Of a stretch of DNA of 64,000 nucleotides, positions 57,353 through 64,000 are shown piece by piece. The stretch is from Rapana venosa. Lineage: Eukaryota; Mollusca; Gastropoda; Neogastropoda; Muricidae. A model generated the notes under the pieces. The model was not told where the DNA came from. It made no database searches and was given only the letters and a program-made list of their open reading frames with translations. Where the stretch lies: positions 53,791,244-53,855,243 of the forward strand of contig CM054155.1 of assembly GCA_028751875.1 (NCBI GenBank), in the 5' to 3' direction. A program made the position numbers and the translations under genes. Positions within the stretch are counted from its first letter, which is position 1. Each line of letters starts with the position of its first letter.

Positions 57353-58136
57353 TCAGTCAAGAACATAATATTGGAAGAAGGGCATAACTGCAATCACATA
57401 ACTGTGGGGCAAATGACCTGCAGTTGGACCTTTTCTTTGAACGTGATTTTGTCGCACAGCAGTGGCTAGCTCAGGCAAAGGCCATCCTACAACTTGTTGC
57501 CTTTCATGGAAGCGGCACATGGACTTCAGTGGTAGATATGCAGAGCAGATTATAATCCATTGAAATGCCATGCTTTTGACACATCCATACCATCTCCTTT
57601 CCGGACCATGTCAGCGACTGGGAAAATGGGCTTTTTATCAAACAAAGCACAGACCACTGTGAACACCATCAAACAAGAATCCAGATAGATAACACAGTGA
57701 TGTTTAATAGCCGTCAGCACCTGGGCTTTATCACAGTTCTTGATTAAACCATTGACGCTGGGGGCAACAGCAGCAAAGTGGGAGGCTGTATGAACAGTGG
57801 CTTTCCCACTCATGGAATTCCACTTTACAGCTTAGTCTCTAGTGATCGACAATGACTCTCTGACTAGAGGGTTGACAGTTCCCGCAGGTAACCACTTTAA
57901 TCCAGAGAGCCACAAGAAGTTCATTAAATGACAGCGCACACATCCCACCCATTGTTGTGGGGTAGAAGAGTACACCAGCTTTTGTTCAGTCGCATGACTA
58001 ACTCCAGCATAACCTGCCTACAGCCTGGACAGGGACTGTCTCCAGCAAGGTCCACTTCCTCAAGACATTCTGCCTGAAAAGATGGCATAGTGCAGTGACC
58101 CAAAGACTGCGGAAGGAGATGGGGAAAAAACTCCAA
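57353..58136 (-). other. Three consecutive minus-strand ORFs, unidentified
   Basis: ORFs 58136-57924 (70 codons), 57813-57550 (87) and 57571-57353 (72) follow one another in different frames within the fucolectin-like intron. The middle one has balanced composition, with 'TAIKHHCVIYLDSCLM' and 'DKKPIFPVADMVRKGDG'. They may be a decayed transposon gene or a gene on the opposite strand. I do not recognise them. Confidence 0.25.
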
Positions 58137-58194
58137 GTCAAATCACAGTGTTGAGATCAGTTTCTTTTACACTGTGTGTTTGTATGTGTGTGTG

Positions 58195-58345
58195 TGTGCG
58201 CCACCTTAAGTCACGGCAGATTTCTCTGTGTGAAGTTTGAGCTGTTCTCACAAGGGAAAGCGCATCGCCACAAAAACAGCGCCACCCATTTTGTTATATA
58301 ACATTTCCCGTCTATATTTGCCCTTATTTTGCTAGCCTGTGCGCG
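58195..58345 (-). mobile_element. SINE-like fragment, gastropod-type
   Basis: The reverse complement contains 'gggtggcgctg', 'gcgctttcccttgtgagaa' and 'cacacagagaaatctg' in an order I recall from an abundant gastropod dispersed repeat. A piece of the same words ('gggtggcgctgctttt') recurs at 62766. Confidence 0.5.
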
Positions 58346-58412
58346 CGTGCGTGTGTGTTTTTATTTTGTAAATTAAAAAAAAAATTCTTTTATATCGAGG
58401 ATGATGGAAAAA

Positions 58413-58414
<2 letters not shown>

Positions 58415-58464
<50 letters not shown>

Positions 58465-58560
58465 TGTGTGTGTGTGTGTCCGTGAGCGCTTTGATGTGTT
58501 GCTTTACAAGATTCAGCGCTATCTAAAGTCCATACATTATTATTATTGTATTAGATGTGT
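58415..58560 (+). mobile_element. L2-type LINE/SINE 3' tail
   Basis: A (GT)n run at 58417-58479, then 'gcgctttgatgtgttgcttt' (58486) and 'cagcgctatctaaagtccat' with a short (ATT)n. Lies in the intron of the fucolectin-like gene. Confidence 0.7.
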
Positions 58561-58935
58561 TTTGTGTAAGTGTGTGTGTGTTGAGACAAATATTATTTTG
58601 GGAAATATACGTTATATGCACATGTTTCTGTCCTGTTCCCACGCTGGTCATTTCAATCCATCCACCCTAGCCATACCCAGATGCGTAATGTGGCATCCTA
58701 AGTGCCGGAAGTTCACAGGGAGCCCATCAATATTAGACGGCCCTAGGGCCACCAGCTAGACGGGACCTGCACTGCTGCTGTATCATTTTGGTGGGATACA
58801 ATAGCTATTCAAACTATGTGTGTGTGTGTGTGTTCGCACATTCGTGTGCGCTCTTGTGATTGCCCATGATACTTTTAGTTAGTGTAACGCAATGATTGTT
58901 TGAACTTTGCTTGCTGGTGTGTGTGGGCAAAACAG

Positions 58936-59216
58936 CAATTGCAGAATACTCCGGCGCTAAGATCTTAGTGATGAACAAAACTGCACCCCGAGAGGTGATA
59001 CGACGGTCAAGTGAACAACTCTGTGGGGTAATCCCAAACACCCCTGTCAGGAGTGTTGTCCTCGTCAAGTGCTGCGGTGGGGGCAAAATCGGTAGATACG
59101 TCTACATCATTAAGATACGGAACGGGCCTCTGTCACTGTGCGATGTGGACGTCTTGGGCTATCCGCGTTACAGTGAGGACCTTTCTAACCCCCTCTTCAC
59201 TCTGTCTTCTTGGTAA
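58936..59216 (+). CDS. Fucolectin/F5-8 type C-like domain, second-half exon
   Basis: With the acceptor 'gcaaaacag' the exon begins at 58936 in phase 1, matching the 56741 donor. Translation runs 'YSGAKILVMNK', 'EQLCGVI', 'VLVKCC', 'GRYVYIIK', 'LSLCDVDVLGYP', the classic second half (Cys, Cys, GRYV, LxLCEVEVYG) of a fucolectin-type domain. The alternative acceptor nine bases on would create a stop at the junction. The two exons give about 145 residues, the usual domain size. The frame ends at a TAA (59214), but a 'gtaatg' overlapping it could be a donor to further exons. The Arg-x-Asp fucose-contact words usual in active F-type lectins are not evident. Confidence 0.7.
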
Positions 59217-60002
59217 TGAATGTGTTTGTTGTAACTGTTGATGATGATGTTGCATACTGCTGTTGTGCGTTCGCCAGCTTAACACTGTGAGTCAGTCAGT
59301 ATATGCCTCTCTCCTCCCACTTGGAAATTACTGTGAGATTGAAAGCTGTGCACTGTTTGCGTTTGCTCTGCCACACAGGCAGCCATACATCAACTTCAGG
59401 GATTTTTTTTTCTGATTTAAAGGATAGTACATGTTATAACGCTAAGAGCTTGACATTGCTGGTGACAATCTCAAAATAGCACTTTACAATATAGCGACAT
59501 TGTAGTGCAGACCTTGACACTTAGCTTACACTAATAACTGGCACAGCTTTTGACCTGGGCCACTGAGAATGAACGAAGGAAGGAACAAAGAAAGAAATGA
59601 AGAAATAAAGGAAGGAAGTAATAAAGGAAGGAAGGAATAAAGGAATGGAAAGGCGCATGAAAGATTGGCACACCCAGAGGCGTCAGCAGGAGGGGTCACT
59701 CAGAGGCGTCACCTAAATTCTTCTTGAATCAGTAAAGGAAGGCCACCTTCCTACTGTCCACAGCCACTCTGAACTTCCTGCTATAGCGTTCTTCATTATT
59801 CTCTGACAGTCTGCAGCACACGCTCCAGACTGGATCAGACTCCTTTCCAACTTGTGCCTCCTGATCCCCAGTTCACTGGCACTCCTCTCATTTTCTTGCT
59901 TTGCACAAGTGAAGAAGAAGTCAAGACATTTCTTAAAGAAATGACAATAAATCATGTGATCTTGATCTATTACCTGCTTCTCTTCTCGCTCAGTGCATTC
60001 CA
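59217..60002. other. Interval without a recognised gene
   Basis: Contains a GGAA-rich repeat at 59573-59655. The minus-strand ORF 59713-60003 (96 codons) is unidentified; its Lys/Arg-rich middle could be a pre-RT LINE remnant. Confidence 0.4.
59573..59655 (+). repeat. GGAA/AAAG-rich microsatellite
   Basis: Repeated 'gaaggaa' and 'aataaagga' words. Confidence 0.85.
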
Positions 60003-60714
60003 CAGCTTATACCCACTATCACGAAAATAGTAAACTCATCCCTTCTTTCAGGGATATTTTCCATCAGTTCTTAAACTCCAATAGTTACACTTCTACTCGA
60101 AAAGCACGACATCGACCTTAACAGTCTGAAGAATTATATACCTGTTTCTAACCTAATTATATATCTAAAGTCCTTGAAAATGCTTCTGAAACGATGCAAC
60201 AACCACCTTTCTTCCAATAGTCTCCTTCCTTTTCAGTCTGCCTATTGCATCAACCACACCACTGAAGCTATCCTAGTCCACACCTTAAACACGCTTCTGC
60301 AGGTTTCTGACTCAAGGAAAATCCCCCTTCTCACCCTTCTCGACTTATCTGCAGTCTCCGACACTATAGCCCATTCAATTCTCCTCTCCTATCTAAAAAA
60401 ATGATCGGTTTTGAAGGCACAATCAGATTCAAAGCAGTGGCACTCCTGAAAATCTCCCTTCTCTCTTGAGAAATATGTCTTAGTGCCTTAAATATACTCA
60501 AAACTGGATGAAACAGAACAAGTTACAGTCAAATGCAGATGAAACTGAAGCTCAAAGCACAAATTATCTTCCATTACAACAGCTTCAATAGAATTCGACA
60601 ATAGGTCAGCTCCTCTATCCATGGCTGTGAAGTATCTATGGATCCTTAACAACACACTCTCTATGCAAAAGTTCAACACCCAGACCTGCCATCGTGCTAA
60701 TATCAACTACAGCG

Positions 60715-60715
<1 letters not shown>
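60003..60715 (+). mobile_element. L2/CR1-type LINE, RT fragment with internal deletion
   Basis: Plus strand: 'ITKIVNSSLLSGIF' near 60020 (one frame break), 'DLNSLKNYIPVSNL' near 60115, 'NNHLSSNSLLPFQSAY' (60198), 'HTLNTLLQVSDSRKIPLLT' (60279), 'LLDLSAVSDTIAHSILLSYL' (60336, RT motif A with changes). It then jumps at about 60420 to the region around 'ALLKISLL', omitting motifs B and C, and ends with family C-terminal words before a (CTA)n tract. Confidence 0.75.
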
Positions 60716-60788
<73 letters not shown>

Positions 60789-60842
60789 CTGCTGCTGCTA
60801 CTGCTGCTACTGCTGCTACTGCTGCTACTGCTAATACTACTA
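60716..60842 (+). repeat. (CTA)n/(CTG)n microsatellite
   Basis: About 24 CTA units, then mixed CTG/CTA. It lies between two L2-type LINE fragments in opposite orientation. Confidence 0.95.
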
Positions 60843-60844
60843 CT

Positions 60845-61026
60845 ATATTGAATGTATATAGCGCTATATCTTGCAAAAACAAATCAAAGTGCTTGCATCA
60901 TCCTACTCTTACACATGCATCCTGTTACAATTAATAGTTTTTACAAATTCAAATATATACCCACTCATGCACGCACGCGCGCACACGCATGCACGCACAC
61001 ACATACACAGACACACACAGATATAT

Positions 61027-61086
<60 letters not shown>

Positions 61087-61400
61087 TGTACACTTATGCA
61101 GGGTGATGGGGGTTTTGTCCGTTGAGAGCAAGGACAGAAACGAGATGAAACAAGAGGGGAGAATCTTAAGTCAGAAAGAATGTGTCTTGGGGCTGGATTT
61201 TAAAGTGTCATAAGTAGGTTTATGGCGAAGGGAGAGAGGTAGGTAATTCCAGATTGATGGACCAGAAACATAGAAAGAGCGACGGCCAACAGTGGATTGG
61301 TTGAATCTAGGTATTCGTAAGCGCAAGGTATCTGCAGCAGAGCGAAGGGAACGAGAAGGAGTGTACAGGTGAAGAAATTCACAGAGGTAGGAAGGTGCTG
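60845..61400 (-). mobile_element. L2/CR1-type LINE 3' end, inverted
   Basis: Reverse complement gives the C-terminal words 'SYLCEF'-like, 'RSLRSAADTLRLRIPRFNQ' in frames across 61300-61380, a 3' UTR with a GT-rich run (60968-61018 as AC), and the tail 'gcaagatatagcgctatata' at 60854-60875. A (TA)n block (61021-61087) is lodged in the 3' UTR. Confidence 0.75.
61021..61087 (+). repeat. (TA)n microsatellite
   Basis: Interrupted TA run inside an inverted LINE 3' UTR. Confidence 0.9.
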
Positions 61401-61404
61401 TTTT

Positions 61405-61790
61405 AATAATATAATAACAATAATAATGTTTGGAATTTATCTAGCGCTGAATCTTGTAAAGCGACAAATCAAAGCGCTCAGATGACATGATTTTTTTTTA
61501 TATCGAGGATAATGGAATAAGCACTCAGGTGCTTTCTTTACATCCAGTGTATGCAGTTTTGTAAATTTTGTCATCTGTTCCCACCGGCACAAACCGGCCT
61601 ACTTTTTTACATCTAGTCGCCGTGTGTATGCGGTTTTTGTAAATGTTGTCATCTGTTCCAACCGGCACACAATGGCCTACTCTTTCGAAAAGCGGAACAG
61701 GATTTAACGTGTGCGCAAGATGTTCTGCATGCGTTCGCACACGGGGCCTCGGTTTATAGTCTCATCCGAAGGACTTTGACATTCAGTTCG
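61405..61790 (-). mobile_element. Composite SINE/LINE tail, inverted, with internal duplication
   Basis: Reverse complement has, in order, the module 'TCCTTCGGATGAGACTATAA', 'CGAAAGAGTAGGCCATTGTG', 'GGAACAGATGACAAAATTTA' and a 'CAGCGCTAGATAAATTCC' tail with a short ATT-like run, as at 41520-41840. The 'gtaggccggttgtgccgg...acagatgac' unit occurs twice about 75 bases apart, a small internal duplication. Confidence 0.65.
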
Positions 61791-61928
61791 ATTTGTTAGT
61801 CAAACTGGGAAGAAAGGGCGAGGATGGCTCGTGGCTATTACATCATCATGGCTTCCTTTGATCCCAAACCTCATTTTCTGTTGACAAGTGATATGAATCT
61901 AGTACACCTTTGATGAAACCAGGGAAGT

Positions 61929-62470
61929 TTGGCTAGTGTGTTTACATTTTTCACATCGTTCTACAGATGTCCTCAGAATGGCATGGCTAATGTTTGGCCT
62001 GTGTGTCCATACATCTACACCAGTCCTCAGAATGGCATGGCTAATGTTTGGCCTGTGCGTCCATACATCTACACCTGTCCTCAGAATGGCATGGCTAATG
62101 TTTGACCTGTGTGTCCACATATCTACACCTGTCTCGGAATGGCATGGCTAATGTTTGGCTTGTGCGTCCATACATCTACACCTGTCCTCAGAATGGCATG
62201 GATAATGTTTGGCCTGTGCGTCCATACATCTACACCTGTCCTCAGAATGGCATGGCTAATGTTTAGCCTGTGCGTTCATACATCTACACCTGTCCTCAGA
62301 ATGGCATGGCTAATGTTTGACCTGTGTGTCCATACATCTACACCTGTCCTCAGAATGGCATGGCTAATGTTTGGCTTGTGCGTTCATACATCTACACCTG
62401 TCCTCAGAATGGCATGGCTAATGTTTGGCCTGTGTGTCCACATATCTACACCTGTCCTTAGATTGGCATG
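61929..62470 (+). repeat. 54-bp minisatellite, about nine units, open in frame
   Basis: 'cctcagaatggcatgg' starts at 61971, 62025, 62079 and about every 54 bases to 62460; one unit is 53. Because 54 is 18 codons, the plus-strand ORF 62109-62564 repeats 'TPVLRMAWLMFGLCVHTS', and the minus strand is open too (61899-62120). There is no start context or homology for a real gene. Confidence 0.9.
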
Positions 62471-63390
62471 CGCACTGCTGGTGTTGAGATTATCTGTGGA
62501 AAGGTCAAGGCCAGCTGGAATAAGAAAACTAGTCTTTACCACCATTCTGCTTCTGCCAAACTAAGCTGCTTGACTGAAAAGTAGTGTAAAGAAGAAGCAG
62601 CTAATCAAGTAAAGTCAGAAATATTTGAATCATCTAATGAAGGGCAATCACAGCCACACAACCTGGTGAAGAACGTACACATGGACAAGTATGAGTAAGC
62701 TATTGATTCCAGTCACGTGGAGAAACAAATGGACTTGTAAAGAGAAATTTTGTAAAATAAAATAATGGGTGGCGCTGCTTTTGTGGTGGTGATCTCTCAT
62801 TTGTGGCATCACTGAAATGACTTGATTTGTTTCTGTGTCTGTCTTCTCTTTTGCTGGAAGTTATGTCATGGCTAGCTAAGCCATGTTGATGATTAAGGCA
62901 CCGTTTCTGATTTTCCTTGCATTTTAACATATATGAAAAAGGCACCCTTCTCCAATTTAGCATAGTATCTACATTGTCATACTTTCTCTGTACGTTCTGT
63001 GTCCAAGTTTTCAACCTGCCATCCCGTGCTATAGGTTGCAGTCAGTCCCTGATTCGTTTACTTTCTCATTCAGACCATTTTCTTCAGTCTTTATTAACTA
63101 ACACTTATCTTTCCTTCAAACATGCAGGCATCTCAGTTAATATACACCTCCGGTCAGTGTATGATAGTAGGTAATGAGACTGGGCAATGCTTGTAGTTTG
63201 CCAGTGCATCTCTTGGTCTGTCTCTTGGACAGCTTTGTCAGCATATACTTTCGACGTTGATTTTGTTTAATAAATGGTATCTGCTTCTAGCTTGTTATGA
63301 TCTGATCTATTGCCTGTGTAGGTTAATGTACTTTTGATCTACTGTCTTTTGTGTGGAATAAGAAACACCTAGCAGTAAAAAGTAAAGATG
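62471..63390. other. Interval with possible small exon and SINE scrap
   Basis: 62585-62698 reads 'CKEEAANQVKSEIFESSNEG' onward to a stop after an AG, a possible terminal exon, though weak. 62766-62800 has a 'gggtggcgctg' SINE scrap. Nothing else recognised. Confidence 0.25.
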
Positions 63391-63860
63391 TTCCCATAGC
63401 TTATGCAGTCGTGGGGGAGCAAGTTGTCAGAGACCTCAGCTTCTCTGGAGGCTAGCATCTTGAGGGTGGCGCCCATCTCCTCTCCCTTGTTGTCTCATCT
63501 TCTCTGCTCTAAAAGAGGGCATGTACCCATTTACATCTGGGTGAATTGGGCACTGCACTGTACTCAAGCCAAGGTGCATCCATCCAGTAGGCTACCACGC
63601 TCAACACTACTGAACCTTAATCTTGGGTACAGCAAGTGCTCTACCTTGTATAGCATCCTTGTATCTAGAAGTAGCCGAGTCTGTACAAAAGACCGGTGTA
63701 AAAGAACTGTATCAAGAGCAGATGATAAATCCATGGATGGGCACAAGAATATTGCTGATGTCTGTCGATTTCAAAGTATCAGTCATCATTTGAAATGGTG
63801 TACTTTTGTTTTGTCATATGTATGCGAGGGGTGGGTCTGGGAATGGAGGGTGTAAGTGTG
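63390..63860 (+). other. 150-codon ORF over probable repeat DNA
   Basis: The ORF 63403-63855 has no recognisable domain and an odd Ser-rich composition. Its DNA includes 'gtacccatttacatctgggt', a word I associate with dispersed mollusc repeats. I regard it as non-coding. Confidence 0.3.
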
Positions 63861-63941
63861 AAAGGTCTTCTGATTTTTCTCTATGTTCCTCGGTAGAACT
63901 CTAAGGCTCACCAATATGGGTGAGATTTAGTGTATGGGACC

Positions 63942-63945
<4 letters not shown>

Positions 63946-63981
<36 letters not shown>

Positions 63982-64000
63982 TAATAATGTATGGAATATA
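63946..64000 (-). mobile_element. L2-type LINE/SINE tail, cut by window end
   Basis: (ATA)n followed by 'atgtatggaatata'. The reverse complement is 'tatattccatacat' plus (ATT)n, the family's terminal sequence. The element continues beyond 64000. Confidence 0.6.

Noticed and set aside
62109..62564. 151-codon ORF as a real repeat protein
   Set aside because: The minus strand is equally open, no start context or homology is seen, and the unit is a DNA minisatellite.

Overview
This window looks like gene-poor, repeat-dominated nuclear DNA from an animal, most likely a mollusc and plausibly a gastropod. The grounds are eukaryotic transposon families on both strands, long di- and trinucleotide microsatellites, a spliced exon pair, a LINE 3' tail carrying the 'gcgctatataaattcc' motif followed by ATT repeats, and a 'TCCTTCGGATGAGACTATAAACC'-like repeat module of a kind I recall from gastropod genomes. 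The phylum is an inference, not a result. There are no bacterial operons, rRNA genes, bona fide tRNA genes or CRISPR arrays.

Layout. 1-5537 is a decayed copy (A) of a Polinton/Maverick DNA transposon, cut by an L2/CR1-type LINE (5538-6790). 6791-8875 is non-coding, with a 45-bp minisatellite. 8876-13286 is a minus-strand Ty3/gypsy-type LTR element (copy A) that runs into a 500-N gap (13287-13786). 13787-13985 is a LINE tail, and 14107-17080 is a minus-strand RTE-clade LINE. 18430-24962 is a second Polinton (copy B) with a recognisable protein-primed DNA polymerase gene. That gene stops at about 24962 and resumes at 40022. The roughly 15 kb between the two halves is a nest of later arrivals: a second minus-strand gypsy element (LTR 25092-26082, pol and gag to about 31440, part of the other LTR at 39470-40021), a TTAA-flanked MITE inside its gag, and three LINE-derived blocks (31560-34085, 34560-36545, 37040-39469). 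40022-41340 holds the rest of the polymerase fragment and small ORFs. 41520-46300 carries LINE/SINE tails, AT and ATCT satellites, and two more LINEs, one of them with RNase H.

46703-51810 is the best-preserved element: a two-ORF LINE bounded by (TC)n on both sides. Its ORF1 begins with hydrophobic segments and a 2A-like ribosome-skipping motif. 52079-55180 contains microsatellites, a tRNA-headed SINE, a mariner transposase pseudogene and another L2-type LINE. 56520-59216 contains the only convincing host coding sequence, two phase-compatible exons of a fucolectin/F5-8-like domain. 59560-64000 returns to LINE and SINE fragments, a 54-bp minisatellite that stays open in frame, and a LINE tail leaving the window.

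The mobile genes cooperate only within their own elements. The gypsy elements read gag-protease-integrase-RT-RNase H, an order unusual for Ty3/gypsy and reminiscent of the Gmr1 group. Much of the sequence shows single-base indels, and 32450-35130 is visibly distorted at homopolymers, so many frame breaks may be sequencing error and not true decay.
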